NCBI RefSeq assembly: GCF_035222485.1
Contig: NC_085924.1
Span: 310,001-374,000 of the forward strand
Length of the DNA: 64,000 nt
DNA from: Podospora pseudoanserina
Lineage: Eukaryota > Ascomycota > Sordariomycetes > Sordariales > Podosporaceae
Direction of reading: 5' to 3'
Part shown: piece by piece, positions 12,251-24,831 of the stretch
Layout of the letters: each line of letters opens with the position of its first letter
How positions within the stretch are numbered: position 1 is the stretch's first letter
Program-made: the position numbers and the translations under genes
The notes under the pieces: model-generated
What the model was told of the DNA's origin: nothing
The model's input: only the letters and a program-made list of their open reading frames with translations
Databases searched by the model: none

Positions 12251-12874
12251 ATGATCCCCTCATTCATCTTCGCCCTCTTCTCACTCCCTTTCCTTCTCAG
12301 TCGGATCTCACCTAAAGCCAGTCACCGCAGACCTCCACAGCGCAGCCAGCACCAGCAAACGCCAGGCAGTAGAAGGCTTCCACTTTGTCAGCTGCGGAAT
12401 CAACTACTCAGTCCTGGTCGCGAGTTCTCTCCCATCCCATCCATGTATATCGCAAACACTAACCACCCAAACACGCACCAGTATTGCGCCGACGACGGGG
12501 ACTGCATCCCCACCCCCAACGGGGGCTTGACAACCTGGGAGATAACAGGAAACTAACTGCCTCTTCCCTGGGAAATATGAAGTTTAAATGGAACTTGGGG
12601 AGCGATTGGCGGACCAAGCCTTTCAAATATCGTGTTGGGTTAGTAATTAATTGCCCCTTTCCGTATTATCTTACACCGATACATTCTCTTTTTGCTAATG
12701 CGAATCGCTTCCTGCTAAACACGCCTATCTAGCAATTTGCAGCGACATTCAGATGGCCTCGTATTCACAATCTACAAGGACGACCAACACACCATGTACC
12801 TTGATGAGGTTGGAACCAGTGTCGTTCCATTTATTTTGCCCTACCCTCAACGGAAGAAGGTGCCGTACCCTTGA
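12251..12874 (+). pseudogene. Probably decayed small secreted protein gene
   Basis: Protein-like fragments lie in the right order but not in one frame. They are a hydrophobic signal-peptide-like start (MIPSFIFALFSLPFLL), VEGFHFVSCGINYSVLV, YCADDGDCIPTPNGG, KFKWNLGSDWRTKPFKYRVG and LVFTIYKDDQHTMYLDEVG. One junction (GTTAGT...CTATCTAG, about 12638-12731) looks like a true intron. Others cannot be explained by plausible GT-AG introns. The order of fragments, the Cys spacing and the Tyr/Asp-rich tail resemble small cysteine-containing secreted proteins that I recall as common in Sordariomycetes, of unknown function. It is either a decaying host gene or an intron-rich gene I could not resolve. Confidence 0.4.
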
Positions 12875-13128
12875 AGTACCTCGGCGGTACGATGACGACA
12901 ACACACACTTTGGGTACGGGCGGGATTCAAGACCCAGGAAGAATGAGTCAAGTGTCCGGCCGAGAGGTACATCCTACAGAGGCGTGCCTACCTGGGTATT
13001 CTAGTGTTCACACAATTCACCATCTTCCATCAATAACAAGTGTAGAGTTGCTGTATTCTTTTTGAAGCCCGAACACATACTTTGTCCATATCATAACATG
13101 AATATTGCTCTTGTTCCAGACCATACTC

Positions 13129-16100
13129 TCACGTATCCCTCCCCGCTAGCCACGCCCTCCCCTTCAACTCCCCAATTACACTATCCCTCATCCACCAAAC
13201 CTCCCCCCTCTCCACCGCATCCAACTCCCTCTCCACTGCATCCAACTCCCTCTCCCTCCCCCCAACCACTCCCTCACTCTTCCCCCCACCCTGTCCCTCG
13301 ACCCCAACAGACATAGAAACCTTCTTTTTCCCGTTTTTGGCAGGCGTCTTCCCCTTCTTCCTCCCCTTCCCATCCCCAGCCTCTGTCTTGTCCACCACCC
13401 TCCCAGCAAAAACCCCTCTCCTCTCGGCCCACTCAAACAACAACCTCAACCCCAACAACCTATCCCTCGACCACCCCTCCGTATCCAACCCAGCCCTCAA
13501 CACCAGCTTGGCATCCACAGCCGTGCTCGCCCCCTCCCCCTCGCCCACCCCCCACCACTACTCCCCAACCGATCAAGCACCAACCCCCTCTCCGCGTGCG
13601 TCAAATCCCGCAGCGCCTGCAACTCGAAAACCCACTCCATCGGATCCCTCCCACCCAACCCCTTGTCAACAACCTCGCTACTCCCCAGCGCGCGCAACGT
13701 AGCCGGGAAAGTCCCCTCATGCGCCGGTCTCCTCCGCAAATAAACACTCTGGTTGTTCCTGAACTCATCCGCCAGACTGGGCTGATTTTGAAAATCAATC
13801 GTCAAATCCCAACAACCCAGTCCACCAGCGTCCGTGGCAACACGTAAGACATCATCTAGCGGCGGAAGCAAGCAAGGAGTCTGCCGCCGGAGGATAACAA
13901 CCTCCGGATCTGTCGCATCACTCCCCGTCTGCGACGCCGCCGCCACAGCCGTCGCAGACCCCGGTTTCAAATGGATATTAATCGGCGTGTTCATCGGCTG
14001 ACCGGTAGCCAAATCCTTCGCAACCAAACACCGGGGTTCCGTAGCCAGAACCCAAAAGTGACGAAACGCCTGCAGATGCGCCCGATTGTCTTGGACGTTG
14101 GCAGGAAACAGCGGGTAAAAAGCGACCAGGAGAGCAGCAGTGGCAAGGTTACTCGTCCCAAACGTGGCGGTTCCGCACCCCAAAAACAGAGCGCCAATCG
14201 CCAGGTGAGCAGCCATGTGGCTTCCGTACGTGGTGCTCTTGTCGTCTCGACCGTGCAGACCTCTCAAACGACGGAGCACAGTGATGTCCCCCGTCCCGGC
14301 CATCACCGTGGCGCAAGACAGCGCCACCAGATCCATACACATCCTCGCGTTGCTGCGAGCTAGCTCCGCGTCAAAGTTCGTCACCGGGCTTCTAACGATC
14401 CGTACAAACTCGTCGAGGTAGTGAACAAGCAGATCCCGAACTTGGATATTCGCCGAGCCGGCGAACCGAAGGCCCAGCGAAAAGCAAATGCCAGCCAAGA
14501 TGGAGAAAAAAGACATGTCCCTGCTTTGAAGCTTCCGAGTGCTGCTCAGACGTGCCCGTGAATGATAAATAGAAGGCAAACTGCTCTTGATCCAGTCAAA
14601 GGTAGGTTTGATCTCCTTCCAAAGAATAACATTCTTCGCCACCGTCCTCAAAAGCAAAACATCAGGCCGGACATAGTCAAACTGCAACGTTGTGTCAGGA
14701 ACATCAATCTTGCGTGCAACAATATGATCCTCAGACTTCATGAAAATGAGGGCAATAGCCATCACAGCGCCAGCAGCGGCACGGTCCAAGACATGAGCCA
14801 GCTCCACGCGCTTGGTGGACGTGGCGATTGTCAGGAGCTTTTCCGTCAAGCGCATATCTCTCAGCCCCTTCAGGTCGCCTCCTTTGCCGAGGTTGATGAA
14901 GCCCAAAGCAAAGCCGGCAGCCAGACGATAGCCTTCGTCGCGAAGTGGGTTCTCCTCCTCTCCATCCTCGAGATACTCGATTTCCGACATCATGATCTCG
15001 CTCATGCGGCGGTGTTGGCTGTTGCAGTAAAGAAGCCCAATGCCCATGATGCCAGTGGTTTGGGTGTGTTGCGACAAGTTGAGCTCGGCAGCCCCTCTCG
15101 GCAGCATACGAGTGACGTGCACCGACAGAAGGCGCGTGATCAGCGAGTCCATGGTCCCCAGATACGAGGCTGCCAGGCCGAGAAGTAGGCCAATGGATGT
15201 CATAGTATGCTTGGGTGTGAGGTACTTGAACGCAACCCACTTGGCGACCGACTTGAGATGACCGTTCAGGCCGAGGGCGAGCAGAAATCCGGCATGTCGA
15301 TTGTTCAAATCTGACCCCGGCTTGTTGTACAGAATCCACGATGTGTCAATGCCTTTTGCATGAGGTGAGATGGCAAGTCCACCCGAGACGCCCTGGTGGA
15401 AGAAGGCCCAGTTAATCTTTTCCTCAGTAAACATGGCCTTGTCCACGCCGACCGAGTTGTTAATCGGCTGGACGACGCATGTGAGCTGAAATCCGTTGAT
15501 CTGATATTTTTGAGTAAGAAGTGGAAAGCGAAGAGCAAAGTACAAGAGGCCCCTGCCTGCTGGTATGGCAAGGGTACTCGTCGCCACAGTAGCGACAAGC
15601 TGCTTTTGTTGCTCGAGATACTCTGGCTCCGTTGTGCCCGGCTTGGGGTTGAGGCGGACGACGCGGTGCTTGGATGTTGATAAGAGATTCTGAGCCTCAT
15701 TGAGCCGTCTGTCTTCTCTAAACAAGGAGCGCACCACGGCCTGGCGTTCTGTGGCCTCTGTCTCCTCTGCGCGGTCGTGGAAGTCGTCGAGGTGCTGACA
15801 CAGCATTCGCACATCCCATTTCGCAGCGTGTGATGGGGCCTGGGGCATGTTAGCAGATAATAGCACAACTATGAACCGAACACTCACATTGATCTCAGCC
15901 CCAAGTGGTCGCCATGTCTTTGATGGCCGCAAGACAGTGCTGATGTCAGTCCGACTCACTAGAGAGAGTAGCTCCTTGGACCACGAAGGCGGTGGGTTTG
16001 GTTGACACATGAATATAATGTCCTGTAAAGGCGTGAGAACTGCCTCCGGCAATGTTTCGAGAATTTGTGATGTGAAACGAGCCTCATACATGGCCACAAC

Positions 16101-19100
16101 CACTTCGTACCGGTTCGTTGTGGTGCCAAGAAGACCAAAGAACTTGGCAAACATGAGCGATCGAGGTGTTAAGGATGACCAGAGCTGCGATCTTGACTTT
16201 CCAGAAACTGCATCTGGGCAGCCAGTGGAGTAGACGAGAGGCAATGTCGGGAACTTGCCCCCCTTACCGTATGCAAGATGGTCCTGAATCCAGCTCAGCA
16301 CGCAAAAGCAGGTCGGCGGTTCAACTACCTCGGCCGCGAGAGTAGGAACCAGATCATGTACTGATTCCAGTTCCACGTCTATGCCCAGCGCATAAATGGC
16401 TTCGTGCCTCTGCCAGCCGAGCCACCTAGAGACCTGGCAGAGCGCTGTCCTCAAATCGACCTGGCCGTGTATCGTATCCTCGGGAGACAGAATGTTCAGT
16501 TTCTGTTCCTCGAGGAAAAGATGGAGCGCCATCATCATACTCCATGCTGCATTACTGCGTCCAGGGCTACCTCTGCCGAGAGCCGTGGGAAGGTATCCAT
16601 CAAAGCCAAAAGCCAGTACGCCGCCAGAAGACGCCATCCATCTCTGCGCTAGTTCGATGTGAATAGCAAGGAAGCTTGGTGGACGAGGGCCTGATTCGGC
16701 AGTCACGGGGGCCGGTTCAAAGACTGGAGTATCAAGAAGCCACCGCCATGCTTTGGTGCGAGTCCAAGGCGGGCACGCTGATGAGCTGGGGTTTTCGTAG
16801 ACGCGCATCGTGTCCCAGCTCTTTGGGCATGGGGGCTGTGCTGCGCCCTCCCCATAGCTCCTGAGGGAAGTCTCACTGTTGTGCCGCAAGGCGAGGAAGC
16901 TGGAAAAGAGCAGTATAACGAGTGCTGTCCATTCCTTGTCCACTATGGGGCGGCTTAGACCCCGAACACGCCCGCTCTGAAGCCACTGCATGATGTGCCA
17001 CCACCCTGCCAGTAGCTTGTCGGCATAAGGAGTAGGTAGGACACTCCGGCAAGTATCCAGGACGCGACGTATTTGAGGCGATGAAGGCTGCAACTGGATT
17101 CTCACTCGATGAAACCTGCCGTCCTTGTCTCGAAGGTCAACCACACCACGCGAGTTTGAGTGACAGACGGAATCTATCTGAGTGCAGGTCATGCCAATGC
17201 CCATCGACCGCCTGCCTCGAACCTCTTTGTTGACCTTGTGGCTGCCTGCGTAATCGAGGCTGTGCAGGTTGTCAGAAAATAACAATGGTAATGTTACAGT
17301 CGTTACTTTGCCCCAAGGGGACTGCAGGCTGAGCTCTCTTCCGCCGGAGGTGTCTTCAGACAAGATCATGATGGTCTCATGCCCGTCGGATAGTTTGCAT
17401 GAATCGACCACGCTTTGAACCCTCCGGGGCTCTCCGGGAACAATAGTGAGGCTGCTTGGGTTTGAGAAACTTTTCATGGCACTTTTTGTTGTGATCTTCT
17501 CGTCACGAATATCGACATGGAGGGTCAGAAGCTGGAGTCTCCTGTCGACAGGGTCCTGGATACCAACAAGAAGCATGGCGCGCCCTTGCTCATCCGTGGC
17601 AGTAGGAGGGCTAGCAAGTATAAAGACCTTGGAGTGTGTCCTGGCAGGCTTGTCCGATAGAGAGTATCGCAGGTTGGCGTTGTCCATGCTGAAGCTGTGG
17701 ATCTTGGTAAGCATCATCTCCCGTGTCAGTCCATCAAAGTCGTGATCCTCCAGACCCATACTATGAAACCCCTCAAAATCACCACCAGCACGAAGCTCGT
17801 CCAGCAGGTTATCCACCGGCGCTTCATGGAGGCTGTTCAAGTCTCGATTGCCGCTGAAGCTGCCACTGAATACTGAACCGGCATATCCACTACTCATGCG
17901 AGCACGCTGGCTCCCCTGGGAGTCTAGCCTCCTGCTTGACTGTTCGGTGAAGGTTGCTCGATCTTGAGATGCAGACAGATCAGCACGAGCCAACAGAGAG
18001 CTTACTCGGCGTGACTGCCTCCGAGTAGCATCGTTGCGCTTGTCCGGATCCAAAGAGTTGAGAGCATTGTCCAAGGCCTTTTCGCTTTCCTCGATCCTAA
18101 CGCTCTTCCTGGTTCTTTTGCCTGGAAGTGGTGCACCAAAGCTCTCTCTCATGGACGGGTGAATCGGGGTGGCAGCTCCGCTTGGCAGGCCTGGAGCCAT
18201 AGAACTACGTCGCCGCGAAGATGATGTTCTCCTCTTCTTCTTTTTGCTCAGAAATGGGTCCTCATTCTCTAGATAGGTCAGTCGCCAAACTGTGTACATG
18301 CCGGCTTCGCGGTTAACGGTAACGGCAATATGCAAGCCCCCAGCTTCCGATGCCGGTAGATTCGGGAGCTTGACAGACTCTATGTGAAGCATTTCTTCGG
18401 CAGGACTGAGAAACAGGGGCCCGGTCGAACCCCTCCGACCCCTTGGAGGCTTCGTCCGATCTTGCTGTGTCACCACCAGTCCGATTTCCAACAACGGATC
18501 CGTCAGGCAAACAAGCCGAGGCCAGTGACTTTCACTTGTTACCATAGGAGGTTGCCACATATTTTCCAGTGTCGAGCTGAGTCGGAGGGGCAGTACTTTC
18601 GGGTTGCCCAACCCCTCGGTCGAGAACTCGGGCCCTCGTTGGGTATTGGACGACGATGGCGGCGGCTGGAACGACACGAAGGAGTTGGGCGGTACTTTCG
18701 GGAGACGCAACGAAACCGGAGCTGTATTGTTCGCCCGTGGCTTGCGTTGAATGATGACACCACATGGTGCTGCGCAGGCAGACTCGACTTCGAAGGGCAT
18801 GTGGACGACATGGCTGGCACCGGAGAGGAAGTAGATGTGCGCCTGGGTCTTGAGGAAGACGACGAGAGCTTTCGAGAGGTTGGGCTTTTCGAGAGCCTTC
18901 TTCTTTTGCTTGTCGTTATCTCTAGACTGGTGTTCGGCCGAGGCAGGGAAGTTGGCTAGGAGGGCTTGGGCGATAGGTTCGTTTTCGAGGTCGAATTTGA
19001 AGCTCTTTCGAAAGACCCCGCCGCGGGACCAGAGCACACAGTTCTTCGTCGTGAGCAGTTCATCCTCATATTCGTTATCACCGTCCTTGCTAAGGCTGAT

Positions 19101-19208
19101 GTCCCACGTGTAGGTAGATGGAGGCGGGTCAGGGTCGAGTATCCCTTCTTGAATGGCATGTCGCAAGCCGGTGGGTTGATGCACCCCGAGTGAAGCAATC
19201 GAGGCCAT
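13129..19208 (-). CDS. apc1: Anaphase-promoting complex subunit 1 (APC1/BimE)
   Basis: The large scaffold subunit of the anaphase-promoting complex ubiquitin ligase, which acts in the nucleus to drive mitotic exit. The start MASIASLGVHQPTGLRHAI leads into an N-terminal WD40-like region. A Ser/Arg-rich phospho-loop-like stretch follows, then PC repeats from about residue 1290 (LALGLNGHLKS, GLLLGLAASYLGT, GIMGIGLLYCNS, LAAGFALGFINLG). The APC1 C-terminal domain ends the protein (HMAAHLAIGALFLGCGTATF, FPANVQDNRAHLQAFRHFW). A 48 bp intron at 15840-15887 (GTGAGT, TGCTAAC branch, CCCCAG) is in frame and easily missed. Near 13548-13553, a run of six C (G on the coding strand) coincides with a frame change. 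The first frame ends at 13497, while the conserved tail (TAVDAKLVLRAGLDT, LLGLRLLFEWAERRGV) continues in another frame to 13129. The total would be about 2008 aa, normal for fungal APC1. A sequencing error in the homopolymer is the simplest explanation. Confidence 0.92.
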
Positions 19209-19709
19209 AGTTTTGTTGTGTTTGGTGCTGTCCTGTTTCCCTCCTCAAATTATACAAAAGGTCGAGTGCCGGGTAATGGTTGAAGGTAATTGCTGGCGAT
19301 CCATCTCCTTCAGTCCATTCGCTGGAAAGAACAGCCTGGAAATGATCTTCTTTCTTCGTCTTGTCTTCAGAGGGCCGCAATGCCCATCGCAGGGCAGTCA
19401 GTAGGTCAAGAGCACTGTATCCCAGAAAGCGCGTCTGAGAGCCTGGAACCCGCGTCTGGGGGTCGCAAGGCTGCCCATTGAATATCCCCACTTTGAGGGG
19501 CAGCTGTCTATTGGTCAAAGCTTACCCCAACCACTGCAGGGACCGCCGTTTAAGCTCTGACGTAGCTTTTGGCCGCGCCTAAAGCTTCCCGAAGCAACTC
19601 AACAAACACTCGGCTCCCCACAGGCAACCTGAACCCCATAGCCATACGACCCTCGCTCTGCGCCCTGCTCCAAACCCGCCATGAAGTTGCTGCCGTCGCC
19701 TGAATCAAC
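19209..19709. promoter_or_regulatory. Divergent APC1-VPS41 promoter region
   Basis: This 501 bp region separates the divergent starts of two housekeeping genes and must hold both promoters. A short upstream ORF for VPS41 lies at its right edge. No TATA-like element stands out. Confidence 0.5.
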
Positions 19710-19713
19710 ATGA
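19681..19713 (+). promoter_or_regulatory. uORF overlapping the VPS41 start codon
   Basis: ATG 19681 opens a ten-codon frame whose TGA (19711-19713) overlaps the VPS41 ATG at 19710 in an ATGA arrangement. Ribosomes terminating here could reinitiate at VPS41. This is only relevant if the 5' end of the mRNA lies upstream of 19681. Confidence 0.35.
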
Positions 19714-22700
19714 CAGGAAGCTCGCCACAGCCCGGCGACAACGATCCCCACCATGACAAGAGCCCGACCGAGTCCAGCAGCGCTGGTGTGGCGCTCAAGC
19801 ACCCACCAGCCAGCGACGCAACAACAACAGGCCCAATGAAGGAGCTCAGGGTTAACACAGGCGCTGGCGCAACCTCTGACGATGAACCCGATGACACATT
19901 AGAGCAGTCTAGTGATGAGGATGGTGAAAGGGAGGAAGAGGGCGAGGAAGAGGCAGAAGAGGGCGAGGAAGAAAGCGAGGATGAAGATGAGGAGCCGAAG
20001 CTCAAGTACGCGCGATTGACCCAACACCTCGGGCCCCTTTACCGCAATGGAGATGCGACAAGCACCTTTCTAGTTGCTGGAGACAAACAGATCATAGGAA
20101 CACATAATGGAAACATCGTCGGTATCCCTAACCTGCATTGGCACGAAATGGTGTGACTGACCGCCTAAACCAGCATGTTATTCAACTCCCTGTTTTCCAA
20201 CCATTACGAGTCTATCATGCCCACTCAGCCTCTGTTACAGCCGTTTCCATCTCCCCATACCCTCCACCACTGTCGACGCTCAGACCCGATGCCACCCCGA
20301 AAGCTACTCCAAGTAGCCCTCGAAGACCGGGTTCATCTATCGGCGAAGGCCATGTTGTCCCAACACCACCACCGAGAAGGGCCACCCAACTCCAAAACAC
20401 AGTGCCGAATACCCCGTCTAACAATATTTACATTGCTACCTCGTCGATGGACGGAAATGTCTGTGTACAATCTCTGGTCGATGTCAAGGATGTGTCGCTG
20501 CGCAACTTTGCTCGCCCTATCCAAGCCGTCGCTCTGTCTCCAGACTACAAGCACGACAAGACATATCTTTCTGGCGGGTTGTCGGGTCAGCTAATTCTGA
20601 CGACGGGTGCGCCGCTCGGTCGAAGTACTGCCACAACAACGGGGGCAGCTGCGCAGGCGGCAGGTTGGCTTGGTGGCATGGTCGGCGCCAGCACAGGAAA
20701 AGATACCGTTTTGCACTCTGGCGAGGGAACTATCAACACCATCAAGTGGTCTTTGTCGGGAAAATACGTCGTCTGGCTGAACGAACATGGCATCAAGATC
20801 ATGCGTACAAAGCTTCATCTGGAGAGCGCCGATGCAGACGATGCCTGGAAGCGCATCGGCCACATTGATCGGCCTCAGACGGCAGAGTGGGAGACTATGG
20901 CCAGCGTGTGGAAGGGAAGGGCTGAGTGGATCGACGAGCAAGCCGTCGAGCCTGATGAGCCTGAGAAGGAATCTCATGAAGTCCTCCTTTCGCCAGCTGC
21001 GGAAAGACTGAAACAACAACAGGTCAAGCACAGCAAGACGATAGAGCGTCTCTTGGTTGGTTGGGGTGGGACCATCTGGATCATACATGTTCACCCCGGG
21101 GGCGTCGGCGTTGGAAAGCATGCCGGGGAGAAGTCCGCTGGCCGGGCAGAGATTGTAAAGTTGTAAGTTATCCTCCGCCCGTTGCCCTTTTTTCAATTGT
21201 GTTTGCTGACCCCTCAGACTTCGTATGGATTGCATTATTTCTGGCATTTCGTTATATACCCAAAACTTGATATTAGTTCTCGCCTATTGTTTGCCGGACG
21301 ACGACGACGCCAACGACCAAGACGACGGTACCGCGGCTCGCGGCCACAAGCACACATTATCCAGTGGTAGCGAGCCATCAGGCGGAATTCGTCGCAAGCA
21401 AAACAGCCAGCCTCCCGAACTGCGGCTGATCGATCTCACTTCTCAGGCAGAGGTCGACAAAGATGGCCTGACGCTCAGCCGGTTCGAAAGGCTTTCGTCC
21501 AATGACTACCACCTTGGTGTCTTGCCAGCTCAAACAGTGGCTGCTGCTGCCTCTAGTAGGGGCGCCCTGGAGACGTTGGCTGGGCTGGGCACTGAGATGC
21601 TCAACGCGGCTCTCAACCCTATCTCTCTCTTCAGCTCAGGTGCCAGTATCAGAAGCAAGGACAGCAACGAGGGCACATCGCCTGTCAAGATTGCTGCCGC
21701 GTCGGCTCTCTTGCGATCAAAGGGTGGATCTGTGCATCCAAATCTCACCAAGCCCGGAGTCAAGATCTTTATACATAGTCCGTATGACTGCATCCTCGCG
21801 ACGAGGAGAGATTTGGGGGATCATCTGTCGTGGTTGTTGGAGCGACAGCAGTACCAGCAAGCATGGGAGCTTGTCAACGAGCACCCTGAGATCATGTCGA
21901 CGGCTGTTGACACGAGCCCATTATCGCCGGACCATACACAGACAACCGACGATTTTTACGATGAGACCGCTTCCCTTGCCGAGGGAATGCAATCGATGTA
22001 CTCGGCGGCAGAAAAGGAAAAGAGGCGGATCGGCGAACTGTGGCTGCAAGAGCTGGTTGAGGCTGGCGACTGGGTACGAGCTGGACAGACCTGTGGAAAG
22101 GTTTTGGGAACTCCAGACCGCTGGGAGAAGTGGGTGTGGACATTTGCTGGGGCGAACAAGTTTGACGAAATTGTCAATCACATCCCTACCGAGCGGACAC
22201 GGCCCCCAATCCCGGGAACCATCTACGAGGTTGTGCTTGGGCATTACCTCGAGACGAGCAAACCCCAGTTCCGCGAGCTTTTGGAGAGATGGTCTCCTGA
22301 CTTGTTCGAGATTACCACCATCACGACAGCCTTGGAGAACCAGCTCAACTACCGAGAAGTGAGGGAAGACAGCGTGGAGGATGGCGAGGTTGGTCGCGAC
22401 TGGCGCATCGTAATGGAGAGTCTTGCCAAGCTTCATGAAGCCAACGGCAGGAATAGGGAGGCTCTCAAATGCTACATCAAGCTGCAGGATGCGGATAACG
22501 CGATGAGGTTGATCAAGGATGGGCATTTGGCTGATGCCGTGGCGGATGACATCCCTAGCTTTCTCACTCTTCGTGTTCCTCAAGGTCAGGCCAAGATGTC
22601 GAATGATGAGCTGGAACAGGCGACTCATGAGGCGATTACCCTGCTGGTGGACGAGGCACAGCATGGACTGGTCAAGCCGGATGTTGTGGTGGAGCAGCTC

Positions 22701-23821
22701 CAGGAGAAGAAATTGGATCTGTACACGTTCTTTTATCTTCGGGGTTTATGGCGGGGGCAGGGGATTCACGAACATAGCGGGGAGTCGAGGGCGAGGCTTG
22801 TGACCGACAGTCAGTCTCTGGTGGACAATTTTGCTGATTTGGCGGTCCATTTGTTTGCAAAGTATGACCAGGGACTGTTGATGAGCTTTCTCAAGACTTC
22901 GACTGCGTATGCGTTTGAGGAGGTGAGGTTACTCCATCTGTCCTCTTTTGCGTGTGTGTGTGTGTGTGAGGAGCATGCTAACAGTCTTTTTCTTAGGCCG
23001 TCAAAGAATGCGATCGATACGATTACATCCCCGAGCTGGTCTACCTGTACTCCAAGACTGGGCAGATGAAGCGCGCCCTGACGCTCATTATTGAACGGCT
23101 GGGCGATGTCAGCCGCGCGATTGCTTTTGCCAAGGAACAAGACGATCCTGATCTTTGGGAGGATTTGCTCGAGTATAGTATGGACAAGCCCCGGTTCATT
23201 AGAGGGTTGCTTGAGGAGGTCGGGACGGCGATTAATCCCATCACTCTTGTCAGACGGATTCCAGAGGGGCTGGAGATTGATGGTTTGAGGGAGGGGCTGA
23301 AGCATATCATGAAGGAGCATGATATCCAACACAGTATCAGCTCGGGCGTGGCAAAGGTGTTGAGGAGTGAGGTGGCGGCGGCGCAGAATTTGCTGAGGAG
23401 TGGGCAGAGGAAGGGGGTGAAGTTTGAGGTTGTGGTTAAGGGGGGCGATCATGTTGATGTCAAGGCGAAGGATGTGCCTACTATTGTTGGGGAGAAGCAT
23501 GAGGTTGTTGATGATGGGGTTGATAATGAGGTGCCTAAGCCGCCGGGGAAGAAGTGGGCGCCGGGGCATTGTGCGGGGTGTTGTGAGGCGTTTACGGAGT
23601 GGGAGATGGAGACGTTGGTTGGGTTTGCCTGTGGACATGTGTATCATTTGTCGCATTTGCTGGAGAAGATGCACCCGGAGGAGAGGGTGGATCAGAGCTT
23701 GGTGAGTGCGGTTGGGGAGAGTGTGTCGCATCGGATAGGGGCCAAGGTGACGCATGCGATGTTGTTGAGGGACAAGATTGCGGGCGGGTGTCCTGTTTGC
23801 AAGGAGGCGGAGGAGACGTGA
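19710..23821 (+). CDS. vps41: Vacuolar protein sorting protein 41 (HOPS subunit)
   Basis: A HOPS tethering-complex subunit for endosome/AP-3 vesicle fusion with the vacuole. The model has four exons: 19710-20117, 20174-21162, 21218-22922 and 22997-23821, giving 1308 aa. Residues about 56-95 form a strongly acidic Asp/Glu run. The beta-propeller region follows (LTQHLGPLYRNGDATSTFLV; then HVIQLPVFQPLRVYHAHSAS across the first junction). Joining exons 2 and 3 gives LLRMDCIISGISLYTQN. The middle contains the clathrin heavy-chain-type helical repeat (YIPELVYLYSKTGQMKRALT). A C-terminal RING-H2 begins near residue 1226 (CAGCCEAF, CGHVYHLSHL, CPVCKEAE). Intron 1 appears to use a weak GTCGGT donor. 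Intron 3 holds a (GT)n run just after its donor. It is divergent from APC1. Confidence 0.95.
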
Positions 23822-23962
23822 TTTCAAAGATGAAGTATATATACGTTGGCCTGGCTACATAACGATGAGTTGGTTTCATGGACAATTTTCCGTGTGCAAG
23901 GTGTTGTGGCTCATCTAATCAATTACTTTTTTTTGTCAATTCATATCTCATTATCCAGAAAT

Positions 23963-24687
23963 TCAACCCTGAACCCTCTTCTCAACAAAAGTCACCTCCC
24001 CAAAGTGCTTCTTCACCTCGGGCACCTCCAACAAACCCTTGAGGTACCCCTCCACAGAAGGCGCCTGCTTTCTCATCTCCCCGTCAAACAAGAACTTGCT
24101 CGCGAGAGTCATGGGCCCCAAAACAGCCAAATCAGCCAAAGTCAACTGGTCACCAACAAGGAACTTTCGCCCATCCTTGACCGCCTCCTCAAGCCTCTTG
24201 ACGGCTCTCTCAAGGTTGCCAGCGCACTGGTTATACCTTGCCTCGTCATAAGGGATCATTTTGGCCAAGACCATCAAGAGAGGGGGGATGGTAGCGCCGG
24301 AGAGCTCAGACTCGCCAAAGAGAGCCCATTGCTCGATCAAGGCGGAGGTCTTGGGGTCAGCACCGAGGAGCTGGGAAGAGGCGGGGCCGGAGGAGGCGAT
24401 GTAGCGCGCGATGGCGAGACCTTCGGTTAGGTGGAAGGTGTCGTCTGCGGAGGAGAAGGCGGGGACTTTGCCGAGGGGGAATTTGGAGAGGAAGGAGGGG
24501 TCTTTGTTTGTGACGCCCATTTGGAAAGAAGGGAACTCCAACTCGACATTGTTGAGGTCGGCGGCGACTTGGGCCTGGGAGGGGGTTTAGTATCATAAGG
24601 GGAGGGGACAACATGGGGGAAAGGGGGACGTACAATGTGGACGCGGTAGTTGCCGGGGTAGGAGTAGATCTTGCCGATGGGTGCCAT
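23963..24687 (-). CDS. Glutathione S-transferase / eEF1B-gamma-like GST protein
   Basis: A cytosolic two-domain GST-fold protein, 221 aa from exons 24634-24687 and 23963-24574 with a 59 bp intron. The thioredoxin-like N-terminal domain reads IYSYPGNYRVHI then AQVAADLNNVELEF, with the conserved KFPLGKVPAF cis-Pro segment and LTEGLAIARYIA. The helical C-terminal domain contains FLVGDQLTLADLAVLGPM, with the N-capping motif of GSTs. Sequence style and lack of extra domains match the GST half of translation elongation factor 1B gamma. The protein stops where the eEF1B-gamma-specific domain would begin, so it is a stand-alone GST rather than the full factor. Its substrate is unknown. Confidence 0.9.
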
Positions 24688-24818
24688 GGCTACGGTTGTG
24701 TGTGAGATATCAAAGAGTACGAAGAGAGAGCAGAGATGATGTTGCGAGATGTTGAATGAATTGCGTGACTTGGTTCCAAGGACTATAAACATGAGACTGA
24801 AAAGGGAATGAGATGGGC

Positions 24819-24831
24819 CATATATATATAT
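24819..24831 (-). promoter_or_regulatory. TATA-like tract upstream of the GST gene
   Basis: An alternating AT run lies about 135 bp upstream of the GST start codon, a plausible core-promoter position. It could also be a simple dinucleotide repeat. Confidence 0.3.

Noticed and set aside
22811-23827. 338-codon ORF antisense to the VPS41 3' end
   Set aside because: It covers the conserved VPS41 C-terminus in reverse and has an Arg/Leu/His-rich shadow composition.
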